64,000 bases of DNA from Polynucleobacter wuianus (lineage in GTDB: Bacteria > Pseudomonadota > Gammaproteobacteria > Burkholderiales > Burkholderiaceae), in NCBI RefSeq assembly GCF_001659725.1, contig NZ_CP015922.1:248001-312000 (forward strand), in the 5' to 3' direction. The translations under genes and the position numbers were made by a program. This document shows, piece after piece, positions 42,541 through 50,709 of this stretch (the first letter of the stretch is position 1; each line of letters begins with the position of its first letter). The notes under the pieces are model-generated. The model made no database searches. It saw only the letters and a program-made list of their open reading frames with translations, and was not told the DNA's origin.

Positions 42541-43461
42541 ATGACCTCTAAAGGTCAAATGCACCCAGCAAGCGAAGAGGCGATCGAGCGTTTTTGTGAT
42601 GCTTGCTGGCTAGAGGACGGTCTGGCAAAGAACAGTCTGTCTGCTTATCGAAGGGATTTGTTGTTACTGGCGCAATGGCTATATCGGCAATCTGGCGCTG
42701 ATTTATATTCAGTTCAAGAAAAAGATCTCACTGCCTACATAGCGCATCGCAGAGCAGATAAGGCAACTACCGCCAATCGACGACTTACCGTATTCAAACG
42801 TTTTTATCGTCACGCTTTACGTATCAACTTAGTCAAGAGCGATCCGTGTATTGGATTGCGTGCTGCAAAGCAGGCTTTGCGTTTTCCTAAAACATTGAGC
42901 GAAGATCAGGTCACTGCTTTGCTCAATGCACCCGATATAGAAACTCCGCTGGGTTTGCGTGATCGTACGATGCTTGAACTCATGTATGCCTCTGGCTTAC
43001 GTGTCTCAGAAATTGTTTCTCTTAAGACGGTTGCTTTGGGTTTGAATGAGGGCGTCGTACGTGTCGTCAATGGTAAAGGCGGTAAAGAACGTTTAGTGCC
43101 TTTTGGTGGCGAAGCGGGGCAGTGGTTAAGAAGATATCTTGCAGAAGCTCGTACACCACTTCTTGAGGGTAAAACGACTGATGCGGTGTTTGTGGGGCGC
43201 CATACTGGTACAGGCCTAACAAGACAAGCTTTTTGGGCTCTGATTAAGCGTTATGCAACTGTTGCCAATATCCCTGTTGCACTATCGCCGCACACTCTTC
43301 GGCATGCTTTTGCAACGCACCTACTCAATCATGGTGCTGACTTGAGGGTGGTGCAATTATTGCTGGGGCATGCAGACATTTCGACTACGCAGATTTATAC
43401 CCACGTAGCTAGAGAGCGCCTTAAATCGATTCATCAGCAGCATCACCCACGTGGTTCATGA
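42541..43461 (+). CDS. xerD: Site-specific tyrosine recombinase XerD
   Basis: Resolves chromosome dimers at dif with XerC. The 306-residue protein has an N-terminal SAM-like domain (FCDACWLEDGLAKNSLSAYRRDLL) and the catalytic domain with Arg in ELMYASGLRVSEI, the HTLRH box, the LGHADISTTQIYTHV box with the second His and the nucleophile Tyr. The N-terminal form WLEDGLAKNSLSAYRRDL is XerD rather than XerC. Two TA genes lie upstream, but this looks like the housekeeping recombinase. Confidence 0.94.
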   Translation: MTSKGQMHPASEEAIERFCDACWLEDGLAKNSLSAYRRDLLLLAQWLYRQSGADLYSVQEKDLTAYIAHRRADKATTANRRLTVFKRFYRHALRINLVKSDPCIGLRAAKQALRFPKTLSEDQVTALLNAPDIETPLGLRDRTMLELMYASGLRVSEIVSLKTVALGLNEGVVRVVNGKGGKERLVPFGGEAGQWLRRYLAEARTPLLEGKTTDAVFVGRHTGTGLTRQAFWALIKRYATVANIPVALSPHTLRHAFATHLLNHGADLRVVQLLLGHADISTTQIYTHVARERLKSIHQQHHPRGS

Positions 43462-43492
43462 TTGGAATGCTAAAAGTGTTTAAGATGGCGTT

Positions 43493-44125
43493 ATGACTTT
43501 AACCCTAGACCTATTGTTGATTCCGCTTGCCTATCTGATCGGCTCTATTTCATTTGCCGTAGTAGTCAGTAAGTGCATGAACCTACCTGATCCACATTCT
43601 TATGGTTCTGGCAATCCGGGGGCTACTAATGTGCTACGAACAGGCAATAAGTTGGCGGCTGGTCTCACTTTTCTTGGTGATGCCCTTAAGGGTTATTTTG
43701 CGGTGATGTTGGCTCGACTTTTGTTGGGCGATCAATCACTCACTTCTTCCTTGGGTTCATGGGTGCTGTGTGGTGTAGTGCTTGCCGTTTTCTTGGGACA
43801 TTTGTTTCCAATCTTTCATGGCTTTAAAGGTGGCAAAGGCGTTGCTACCGCATGCGGTATTTTGTTCGGCGTCAATGTGATTCTTGGTATCGCCACCCTT
43901 GGCACCTGGATCATCGTGGCTGTATTCATGCGCTACTCTTCTTTAGCCGCTTTGGCTGCTGCCGTATTTGGCCCTATTTATTTTGTATTTTTGTTTGGCT
44001 TCCAGCCAATGGGTATATCACTCTTAGTGGTGTGTCTACTTTTAATCTGGCGTCATCGAAGTAATATCCAAAATTTACTCAACGGCACAGAAAGCCGTAT
44101 TGGTTCAAAAAAGAACAAAACCTAA
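43493..44125 (+). CDS. plsY: Glycerol-3-phosphate acyltransferase PlsY
   Basis: Uses acyl-phosphate to acylate glycerol-3-phosphate, the first step of phospholipid synthesis, in the inner membrane. The 210-residue protein has five or more spans and the conserved motifs GSGNPGATNVLR (about residues 38-49), FLGHLFPIFHGFKGGKGVAT and WRHRSNIQNLLNGTE. Confidence 0.97.
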   Translation: MTLTLDLLLIPLAYLIGSISFAVVVSKCMNLPDPHSYGSGNPGATNVLRTGNKLAAGLTFLGDALKGYFAVMLARLLLGDQSLTSSLGSWVLCGVVLAVFLGHLFPIFHGFKGGKGVATACGILFGVNVILGIATLGTWIIVAVFMRYSSLAALAAAVFGPIYFVFLFGFQPMGISLLVVCLLLIWRHRSNIQNLLNGTESRIGSKKNKT

Positions 44126-44153
44126 AGAGCCCAACAGTAGATAAGGAGAAAAA

Positions 44154-44525
44154 ATGACTATTGCATATGCTTGTGTCTTATTCATGGGTTTATTTCCCTA
44201 TGTTGCTGCGGGCATTGCCAAAAAAGGGTTTGATCAATACGACAACAGCATGCCAAGGCAATGGCTCGCTAAGCAAACTGGTTTTAGGGCAAGAGCCAAC
44301 GCAGCTCAAGCCAACCTTTTTGAATCTCTCCCCCTCTTTTTTGCGGCGGTGATCATCGCATCTATAAACAATGCGCCGCAAGCAAGAATCGATTTACTTG
44401 CGATTGGCTTTGTAATTGCTCGTATTGCATATTTAATTTGTTATATCGCCAATTGGCCCTCCACAAGATCAATCGTTTGGCTGTTGGGGTTAGTTTGTGT
44501 CGTCGCAATATTTTTCCAGATCTAA
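44154..44525 (+). CDS. MAPEG family membrane protein
   Basis: A 123-residue protein with four predicted membrane spans. The segment RANAAQANLFESLPLFFAAVII (in parts) matches the MAPEG pattern RxxxAxxNxxExxPxF. RIAYLICYIANWPSTRSIVW continues the family. Eukaryotic MAPEG proteins are glutathione-dependent; bacterial members are of unknown role. A good ribosome-binding site (AAGGAG) precedes ATG 44154. Confidence 0.85.
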   Translation: MTIAYACVLFMGLFPYVAAGIAKKGFDQYDNSMPRQWLAKQTGFRARANAAQANLFESLPLFFAAVIIASINNAPQARIDLLAIGFVIARIAYLICYIANWPSTRSIVWLLGLVCVVAIFFQI

Positions 44526-44542
44526 ATAAGATAATCCTCAAG

Positions 44543-45325
44543 ATGGCAACCAAAAAAACATCCAATTCAGTATCGGCTAAGAAGGTCACAAAGAAATCTG
44601 TGACTGCTAAATCGACAGATAAAAAATCTACTAGCAAGAAAGACGAGTCCGGTCTTCCGCTCTCAGTTGTGATCCGTCGCCGTATTGAGGCACAGAAAGC
44701 ACGCTTTCATGCAAATGACAATATTGCAGCTTTTATTAAACCAGGCGAGCTAGAGCGTTTAGTTGATGAAGTTTCTGAAAAGATGCAGGCTGTGTTAGAG
44801 AGTCTGGTTATTGATACTAAAAATGATCACAACACCAGAAATACCAGCCAGCGCGTAGCCAAGATGTATGTGCAAGAAGTATTCAATGGCCGTTACGTTG
44901 AGCAACCCACCTTAACGAAATTTCCGAACGTGAGTCGCTTAAACGAGCTCATGATTATTGGTCCCATTACCGTACGAAGTGCATGCTCTCATCATCTGTG
45001 CCCCATCATGGGCCGCATTTGGATTGGTGTTCTACCTAGTAAGGAGTCTGCGTTAATTGGCTTATCCAAATACTCGCGATTAACTGAGTGGGTTATGTGT
45101 AGACCCCAGATTCAAGAAGAGGCTGTAGTGGAGTTGGCTGACATGCTCGAGAAAAAGATTAAACCAATCGGTGTTGCTGTGGTGATGGATGCTGATCACT
45201 TTTGCATGCAATGGCGTGGTGTCAAAGATCGTGACTCCAAGATGATTAATAGCGTGATGCGTGGGGCTTTCTTAAAAGACTCTAATCTACGCCGTGAATT
45301 TTTAGCATTAATTGATCGTAAGTAA
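44543..45325 (+). CDS. folE: GTP cyclohydrolase I
   Basis: Converts GTP to dihydroneopterin triphosphate for folate synthesis. The 260-residue protein has a Lys/Ser/Thr-rich N-terminal extension of about 38 residues (MATKKTSNSVSAKKV and on), then the catalytic domain with ACSHHLCPIMGRIWIGVLP (zinc and active-site Cys/His), GLSKYSRL and MQWRGVKD. ATG 44543 is chosen; the longer open frame from 44438 would overlap the MAPEG gene. Without the extension the enzyme has normal length. Confidence 0.95.
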   Translation: MATKKTSNSVSAKKVTKKSVTAKSTDKKSTSKKDESGLPLSVVIRRRIEAQKARFHANDNIAAFIKPGELERLVDEVSEKMQAVLESLVIDTKNDHNTRNTSQRVAKMYVQEVFNGRYVEQPTLTKFPNVSRLNELMIIGPITVRSACSHHLCPIMGRIWIGVLPSKESALIGLSKYSRLTEWVMCRPQIQEEAVVELADMLEKKIKPIGVAVVMDADHFCMQWRGVKDRDSKMINSVMRGAFLKDSNLRREFLALIDRK

Positions 45326-45331
45326 TCTAGC

Positions 45332-45547
45332 GTGCGCCTTATAAGCTTTTACATTGCTCTTATATTGTCGGCGGGTATGCTTGTAGCGTGTGCTTCTATC
45401 CCCGATAAAAATGTAGACCCCAGTAAAAATAATGTTGTTAATTTTCGTAAAGATCTTAAAGAATGCAGAGAGGATTATCCTGAGGTGGGCTCCGGGGCAC
45501 ATATCCGCCAATGGGAGGGCTGCATGAATTTAAAAGGTTGGCGCTAA
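45332..45547 (+). CDS. Small lipoprotein of unknown function
   Basis: A 71-residue protein with GTG start 45332, six bases after folE. The signal segment LISFYIALILSAGMLVAC has a lipobox LVAC with lipidated Cys20. The mature part is about 50 residues with two Cys (KECREDY and EGCMNL) and ends in LKGWR, a pattern seen in small betaproteobacterial lipoproteins. I do not recognise a function. No strong ribosome-binding site is visible. Confidence 0.65.
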   Translation: MRLISFYIALILSAGMLVACASIPDKNVDPSKNNVVNFRKDLKECREDYPEVGSGAHIRQWEGCMNLKGWR

Positions 45548-45568
45548 TCTGCGGGACAACTTATTTGG

Positions 45569-45583
45569 TGAGAATAATTCTCA
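45569..45583. promoter_or_regulatory. Fur-box-like 7-1-7 inverted repeat upstream of the HiPIP gene
   Basis: TGAGAAT-A-ATTCTCA is a perfect 7-1-7 inverted repeat, differing from the Fur core TGATAATnATTATCA only at the symmetrical fourth position. It is followed by AT-rich sequence with TATATT at 45586-45591 that could be a -10 box. It lies about 120 bases before the HiPIP ATG. Iron control is inferred. Confidence 0.5.
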
Positions 45584-45703
45584 TCTATATTTGTATATAA
45601 ATCAAGGAGTTATGTGCGCCCTAGCAAGTCCAAATCATCTCCACTATGATCGGTTCAGTTTTAGAGATTCTTACTGCTGATCGTTTTAATTTTTGGAGAA
45701 CCC

Positions 45704-45982
45704 ATGAAAAATAGTCGTCGCCAATTTATGATTTTGTCTGCTGCTGGTGCTTGCACTTTGGCATTGAACGGCAAAGTTCAAGCTCAAGCAATGGTTGCTG
45801 AATCTGATCCACAAGCCAAGGCTTTGAAGTATGTTGCAGTCTCTGACGTTGCTGGCAAGAATTGCGCTAATTGCGCTCTCTACCAAGGCAAACCAGATTC
45901 CGCCGCAGGTGGCTGTGCTTTGTTTGCTGGTAAGCAAGTGGCTGCTAAAGCCCATTGCAGTGCTTGGGCCAAGAAAGCTTAA
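45704..45982 (+). CDS. High-potential iron-sulfur protein (HiPIP)
   Basis: A 92-residue periplasmic electron carrier. The Tat-type signal has RRQFMIL at residues 5-11, with cleavage near AQAQA. The mature protein has four cluster cysteines at 54, 57, 71 and 85 (KNCANCALY, GGCALF, AHCSAW), the HiPIP arrangement. A strong ribosome-binding site (GGAG at about 45694) precedes the ATG. A Fur-like box and a possible 22-codon upstream frame precede it, and a terminator follows. Confidence 0.93.
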   Translation: MKNSRRQFMILSAAGACTLALNGKVQAQAMVAESDPQAKALKYVAVSDVAGKNCANCALYQGKPDSAAGGCALFAGKQVAAKAHCSAWAKKA

Positions 45983-46023
45983 GCTTGCTTAATAAATATA
46001 TGAGGTGAATATTTACCTCATTT

Positions 46024-46050
46024 AAAAAGACTGCTGCGGCAGTCTTTTTT
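46024..46050 (+). terminator. Rho-independent terminator after the HiPIP gene
   Basis: AAAAAGACTGC, loop TGCG, then GCAGTCTTTTTT: an 11-base-pair stem with a T run. A second hairpin TGAGGT-N8-ACCTCA lies just before it at 46001-46020. It should end HiPIP transcription and may act in both directions. Confidence 0.85.
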
Positions 46051-46109
46051 ATTGCATTCAGAAAATCCCTGTATTTGCAGTAACGCTTTATGATGAGTTG
46101 TAATCGGTA

Positions 46110-46676
46110 ATGCTAAAGACTTTAAGACAATTAAAAATGAACCGCACCATCAAGCATCTAATACAACGCTGCGCTTTTTATTTTGGGGGTGACCAGCCTT
46201 ATGTGAGCTGGACCGAGCGTCTTCGATCAAGCGTAGGGGCGCTTCTGGGTTTGTTTTTGGTCTTCGCTGTTGCCAAATTACTGGGTGAGCTGACTGGCAT
46301 TGATGAGTGGTTGATGGCTTCATTGGGGGCAAGTGCTTTGTTGGTTTTTTCCTTGCCTGGGAGTCCAATGGCTCAGCCATGGGCCGTGATTGCTGGCAAT
46401 ACTTTATCTGCTCTGATTGGCATTACTGCCGCTATTGTGATTCCGGATTCTGTATTGGCCATGCCGCTTGCAGCCAGCCTATCCATCTTGGGAATGTTTA
46501 TCTTATGATGCCTGCATCCACCTGCAGCAGCCGTTGCTTTAATTGCAGTATTGGGGCACGTTACGCATTACCGTTATGCCTTCTTTCCAGTCATGGTTGA
46601 TTCAGTGCTTTTAGTCATCGCCGCAGGAATGTATAGCAACCTGACTGGCAAAAAGTACCCAAATAGACCTTATTAA
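46110..46676 (+). pseudogene. HPP family membrane protein interrupted by an in-frame TGA
   Basis: The frame runs 132 codons from ATG 46110 to TGA 46506-46508, then continues open for 55 more codons to TAA 46674-46676. Joined, the 188 codons match an HPP family protein: VGALLGLFLVF, WLMASLGASALLVFSLPGSPMAQPW, then GMFIL-stop-CLHPPAAAVALIAVLG and VDSVLLVIAAGMYSNLTG. The family has LRCLHPP at this place, so a CGA to TGA change explains the stop. It breaks the signature motif, so the shortened product is probably inactive. Confidence 0.8.
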
Positions 46677-46720
46677 TCTCTAAATAGGCCTATTTTTTAT
46701 CTAAAAGCCACCCAATGAAT

Positions 46721-46867
46721 TTATTTAACTCTAGTGGCGGCAATTGATGCGATGCAATCTTTAATACCGTAATTTTGGTATTTGCCCACATTTTCTTTTT
46801 TCAGTGACTGGGCACACTCATTTACAGAGTTACGAACGTTGATTTTTGGGATATTGCTACCGGTCAT
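46721..46867 (-). CDS. Small hypothetical protein (48 residues)
   Basis: A short open frame between the HPP pseudogene and manC, on the opposite strand. It starts ATG at 46867 with GGAG five bases upstream, and encodes MTGSNIPKINVRNSVNECA, then SLKKENVGKYQNYGIKDCI and a short end. It has two cysteines, no signal peptide and no membrane span. The ribosome-binding site and balanced codon use favour a real gene, but I recognise no family. Confidence 0.45.
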   Translation of the reverse strand: MTGSNIPKINVRNSVNECAQSLKKENVGKYQNYGIKDCIASIAATRVK

Positions 46868-46910
46868 TTTGGCTCCTATTGGCTAATTGTTAATAACGTT
46901 TTTATTGCCC

Positions 46911-46927
46911 TTGCGCTATCTTGCGCT
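46911..46927. repeat. Two TTGCGCT direct repeats upstream of manC
   Basis: TTGCGCT at 46911-46917 and again at 46921-46927, ten bases apart (one helical turn). They lie in the divergent spacer between the 48-residue gene and manC. They may be a regulator site; no known motif is recognised. Confidence 0.3.
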
Positions 46928-47050
46928 TTTACTGGGTTTAGCGCCTATTTTATAAAAGGTTTTGGCGCCCGATAAAGCGATAAAATCTACAGCTAATAGT
47001 TTAAATATCAGTTAATTGCAGAATATATTCAAAAGGTTAGCTATTTGCCC

Positions 47051-48520
47051 ATGACGCAAGTTTTACCCGTAATTCTCTGTGGAGGGTCTGGAACTCGTCT
47101 CTGGCCGCTTTCTCGCTCAGGTTTTCCTAAGCAGTTTTTGGTTCTGTCTGGCAATGATGCTCAGCAAAGTCTTTTTCAAGAGGCTATTGGGCGTATTCAT
47201 GCGGTAGAAGGCAAAAATATTTCCTTGGGTCAAACAGTCATTGTGACCAATGAAGAACATCGCTTTCTGGCGCTGGATCAATTGCGTGAGCTAAAGAATG
47301 TTTCTGCATCCTTATTACTTGAACCATCTGGCCGTAATACTGCCCCTGCATTAACGCTTGCCGCTTTGTATGCTGCAGAGCAGGGTAATGATCCTATTTT
47401 GGTGGTAACACCTGCAGATCAAACCGTCACTAACCCCACTGCATTTTCTGCGACATTAGCAAAAGCAATCGAGATTGCACAGAAGAGTGCCATCGCCATT
47501 CTGGGTATCACTCCTAAAACACCAGAGACTGGTTATGGCTACATTAAAGTTCAAGGCAACAAAAGTCATGATCAATCTACCGGATATACCGTTGAGCGCT
47601 TTGTCGAAAAGCCAGATGCGCAAACTGCTAAAAAGTATTTAGAAGAGGGCGGCTTCTTTTGGAATGGTGGCATGTTTGTTTTAAAGGCGAGTGTTTGGTT
47701 GGCTGCTTTAGAGGCTTATCGACCTGATATATTGGAAGCCACTCAAAAATCTTGGAGTACCAAAACAATAGATAGCTCTGGCGATACTGTCTTTATTCGC
47801 CCCGAAAAAGACCTGTTCAATGCGATCCCCAGCGAGTCTATTGACTATGCTGTAATTGAAAAATGTCCCAGCTCACATTTTCCTATTCAGATGGTTGAGC
47901 TAGATGCTGGCTGGAATGACTTAGGTGCATGGGATGCCGTATGGCAAGTTGGCAAGCAGGATTCAGATGGAAACGTCACTAGTGGCGATACGCTTCTTAC
48001 GAATTCAAAAAACTCTTTAGTGCATGCAAGCAGTCGCCTAGTCAGTGTTGTCGGCATCGAAAATTTAATCATTGTTGAAACCGCCGATGCGGTTTTAGTG
48101 GCTGATCGCAAAAATAGTCAAGATGTTAAAAATATTGTTGGGCAACTAGAGGCTCAAAAGCGGGAAGAGAAAAACCTCCATCGCAAAGTGTCCCGCCCTT
48201 GGGGCTGGTATGACAGCGTTGATGAGGGCGATAGATTCAAGGTAAAAAGAATCCAGGTAAAGCCAGGAGCTAGCCTTTCTCTGCAAATGCATCACCACCG
48301 AGCTGAGCATTGGATTGTGGTTAAAGGGATTGCTGAAATCACGAACGGTGATCAAGTTCTCACGCTTACAGAAAATCAAAGTACCTATATTCCGCAGGGG
48401 CAGACCCATAGACTTGCCAATCCTGGTTCTGAGCCGCTAGAAATTATTGAAGTGCAGTCGGGTGGTTATTTGGGGGAGGACGATATAGTCCGCTTTGAAG
48501 ATACCTATGGAAGAAGTTAA
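47051..48520 (+). CDS. manC: Mannose-1-phosphate guanylyltransferase / mannose-6-phosphate isomerase
   Basis: Bifunctional type II enzyme making GDP-mannose. The 489-residue protein has the pyrophosphorylase signature VILCGGSGTRLWPLSR near the N-terminus, VEKPDAQTAKKYL, and a C-terminal cupin isomerase domain (RPWGWYDSV, QMHHHRAEHWIVVKG). TTG 47045 is an alternative start, with better ribosome-site spacing (AAAAGG at 47031-47036). First of manC-gmd-fcl, which leads to GDP-L-fucose; a phosphomannomutase is not in the window. Confidence 0.95.
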   Translation: MTQVLPVILCGGSGTRLWPLSRSGFPKQFLVLSGNDAQQSLFQEAIGRIHAVEGKNISLGQTVIVTNEEHRFLALDQLRELKNVSASLLLEPSGRNTAPALTLAALYAAEQGNDPILVVTPADQTVTNPTAFSATLAKAIEIAQKSAIAILGITPKTPETGYGYIKVQGNKSHDQSTGYTVERFVEKPDAQTAKKYLEEGGFFWNGGMFVLKASVWLAALEAYRPDILEATQKSWSTKTIDSSGDTVFIRPEKDLFNAIPSESIDYAVIEKCPSSHFPIQMVELDAGWNDLGAWDAVWQVGKQDSDGNVTSGDTLLTNSKNSLVHASSRLVSVVGIENLIIVETADAVLVADRKNSQDVKNIVGQLEAQKREEKNLHRKVSRPWGWYDSVDEGDRFKVKRIQVKPGASLSLQMHHHRAEHWIVVKGIAEITNGDQVLTLTENQSTYIPQGQTHRLANPGSEPLEIIEVQSGGYLGEDDIVRFEDTYGRS

Positions 48521-48548
48521 TTTAAAAAATTAAAAAAGAGTAAATGTA

Positions 48549-49676
48549 ATGAGTAAACAAAAAGTCGCATTAATTACAGGAATAACTGGCCAAGATGGCT
48601 CCTATCTTGCCGAGTTTCTTTTGGAAAAGGGCTATATTGTTCACGGAATCAAGCGGCGCGCTTCTTCTTTCAATACTGAGCGTATTGATCATATTTACCA
48701 AGATCCACATATCAATCACCCAGATTTGATCCTGCATTACGGTGATTTAACTGATACCAGCAATTTAGTACGCATTATTAAAGAATGTCAGCCAGACGAG
48801 ATCTATAACTTAGGTGCCCAATCTCATGTGGCAGTTTCCTTTGAGTCTCCTGAATACACTGCCGATGTGGATGCAATAGGCCCATTGCGAATGTTGGAAG
48901 CAATTCGTATTTTAGGGCTTGAGCAAAAAACCCGTTTCTATCAAGCGTCAACTTCAGAGCTTTATGGATTGGTTCAAGAGATTCCGCAGAAAGAAACAAC
49001 CCCTTTTTACCCAAGAAGTCCCTATGCAGTGGCAAAAATGTATGCCTATTGGATCACCGTAAATTATCGCGAAGCTTATGGCATTTATGCATGTAACGGA
49101 ATTTTGTTTAATCATGAGTCTAAACGTCGTGGCGAAACTTTTGTAACGCGCAAGGTGACTCGTGGTTTAGCTAATATTGCCCAAGGCCTTGAAAAGTGTT
49201 TGTACATGGGCAATATCGATGCACTGCGGGATTGGGGCCATGCAAAAGATTATGTACGCATGCAGTGGTTGATGCTTCAACAAGATAAGCCAGAGGACTT
49301 TGTAATTGCTACTGGTGTGCAGTTTACCGTACGGGAATTTATTGCTCGTAGCGCCAAGCAGTTAGGTATCACTCTTCGCTTTGAGGGCTCTGCAGAGAAT
49401 GAAAAAGCAATTGTTGCAGCCATTGATGGTGATAAAGCCCCTGCATTAAAAGTGGGTGATGTCATTGTTCAGATTGATCCACGCTACTACCGTCCTACTG
49501 AAGTGGAGACTCTTTTGGGCGATCCAACTAAGGCAAAAGAAAAATTGGGCTGGGTTCCAGAAATTACCTTAGATCAAATGATTGTCGAGATGGTGGCAAA
49601 TGACTTAGAACAAGCCAAGCGGCACGCCCTCCTGCAAAAACATGGCTACTCAGTTGCTATTGGTAAGGAAAATTAA
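48549..49676 (+). CDS. gmd: GDP-mannose 4,6-dehydratase
   Basis: Converts GDP-mannose to GDP-4-keto-6-deoxymannose. The 375-residue protein has GITGQDGSYLAEFLLEKGY, RRASSFNTERIDH, STSELYG with catalytic Thr/Glu, and SPYAVAKMYAYW. The C-terminal RYYRPTEVETLLGDPTKAK is diagnostic for Gmd. It lies between manC and fcl, so its role in GDP-fucose is well supported. Compare the shorter paralogue at 33204. Confidence 0.97.
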   Translation: MSKQKVALITGITGQDGSYLAEFLLEKGYIVHGIKRRASSFNTERIDHIYQDPHINHPDLILHYGDLTDTSNLVRIIKECQPDEIYNLGAQSHVAVSFESPEYTADVDAIGPLRMLEAIRILGLEQKTRFYQASTSELYGLVQEIPQKETTPFYPRSPYAVAKMYAYWITVNYREAYGIYACNGILFNHESKRRGETFVTRKVTRGLANIAQGLEKCLYMGNIDALRDWGHAKDYVRMQWLMLQQDKPEDFVIATGVQFTVREFIARSAKQLGITLRFEGSAENEKAIVAAIDGDKAPALKVGDVIVQIDPRYYRPTEVETLLGDPTKAKEKLGWVPEITLDQMIVEMVANDLEQAKRHALLQKHGYSVAIGKEN

Positions 49677-49708
49677 ATGCGTAGAACTGCAGTTGGAGTG
49701 CTTCAATA

Positions 49709-50683
49709 ATGACTACAGATCTCAATCAAAAGGTATATGTAGCTGGACATCGCGGCATGGTGGGCTCCGCCATTGTGCGCAATCTTCAGGAGAAGGGCTA
49801 TGCCAATATTGTTACTCGCGCCCATAAAGAACTAGATCTTACTAATCAAGCAGCAGTGCAATCTTTTTTTGAACAAGAAAAGCCAGACCAAGTTTATTTA
49901 GCCGCTGCCAAGGTTGGCGGTATTCATGCGAATAACTCCTATCCTGCAGAATTTATTTATGACAACTTAATGGTGCAAAACAATGTTATCCATCAGGCAT
50001 TTTTGAGTGGTGTTAAAAAATTACTCTTTTTGGGGTCAAGCTGTATTTATCCAAGACTAGCTCCCCAGCCAATGAGTGAGGATGCGCTATTAACGGGTGA
50101 GCTCGAGCCTACAAATGAGCCTTATGCGATTGCCAAAATTGCGGGCATCAAAATGTGTGAGAGTTATAACCGTCAGTATGGAAAATCCCACGGTGTCGAT
50201 TACCGCTCGGTGATGCCAACCAATTTATATGGCCCGGGTGATAATTACCATCCTGAGAACAGCCACGTAATCCCAGCATTGATTAGAAGATTTCATGAGG
50301 CGAAGATGGTCAATGCACCCGAAGTAGTGATTTGGGGTACGGGTATGCCCAAGCGCGAATTTTTGTATGTGGATGATATGGCGGCCGCATCGGTATTTGT
50401 GATGGAATTAGACAAAGCAGCTTATGATGCACAAACACAGCCAATGCAAAGTCATCTCAATGTTGGCTTTGGTTCAGATGTCACAATTGCGGAATTAGCT
50501 AGCGCTATAGCCGCAGCAGTGAACTACCAAGGAAAAATTAGTTTTGATCCAAGTAAGCCTGATGGTACTCCACGTAAGTGGATGGATTCTGGTCGATTAA
50601 ATAATCTAGGCTGGAATCCAAGCATTGATCTAGATCAGGGTCTTGTTCTAGCGTATACCGCTTTTTGCAATTCTAATAACTAA
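49709..50683 (+). CDS. fcl: GDP-L-fucose synthase
   Basis: Epimerises and reduces GDP-4-keto-6-deoxymannose to GDP-L-fucose. The 324-residue protein has GHRGMVGSAIVR, AAAKVGGIHANN, FLGSSCIYP (catalytic Ser and Cys), EPYAIAKIAGIK (YxxxK) and PTNLYGPGDNYHPENSHVIPAL, all Fcl hallmarks. It provides the donor for the GT11 and GT10 enzymes at 5.3-7.4 kb. Confidence 0.97.
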   Translation: MTTDLNQKVYVAGHRGMVGSAIVRNLQEKGYANIVTRAHKELDLTNQAAVQSFFEQEKPDQVYLAAAKVGGIHANNSYPAEFIYDNLMVQNNVIHQAFLSGVKKLLFLGSSCIYPRLAPQPMSEDALLTGELEPTNEPYAIAKIAGIKMCESYNRQYGKSHGVDYRSVMPTNLYGPGDNYHPENSHVIPALIRRFHEAKMVNAPEVVIWGTGMPKREFLYVDDMAAASVFVMELDKAAYDAQTQPMQSHLNVGFGSDVTIAELASAIAAAVNYQGKISFDPSKPDGTPRKWMDSGRLNNLGWNPSIDLDQGLVLAYTAFCNSNN

Positions 50684-50709
50684 GTCATTTTTTTGAAGGA
50701 AGAAATAAT

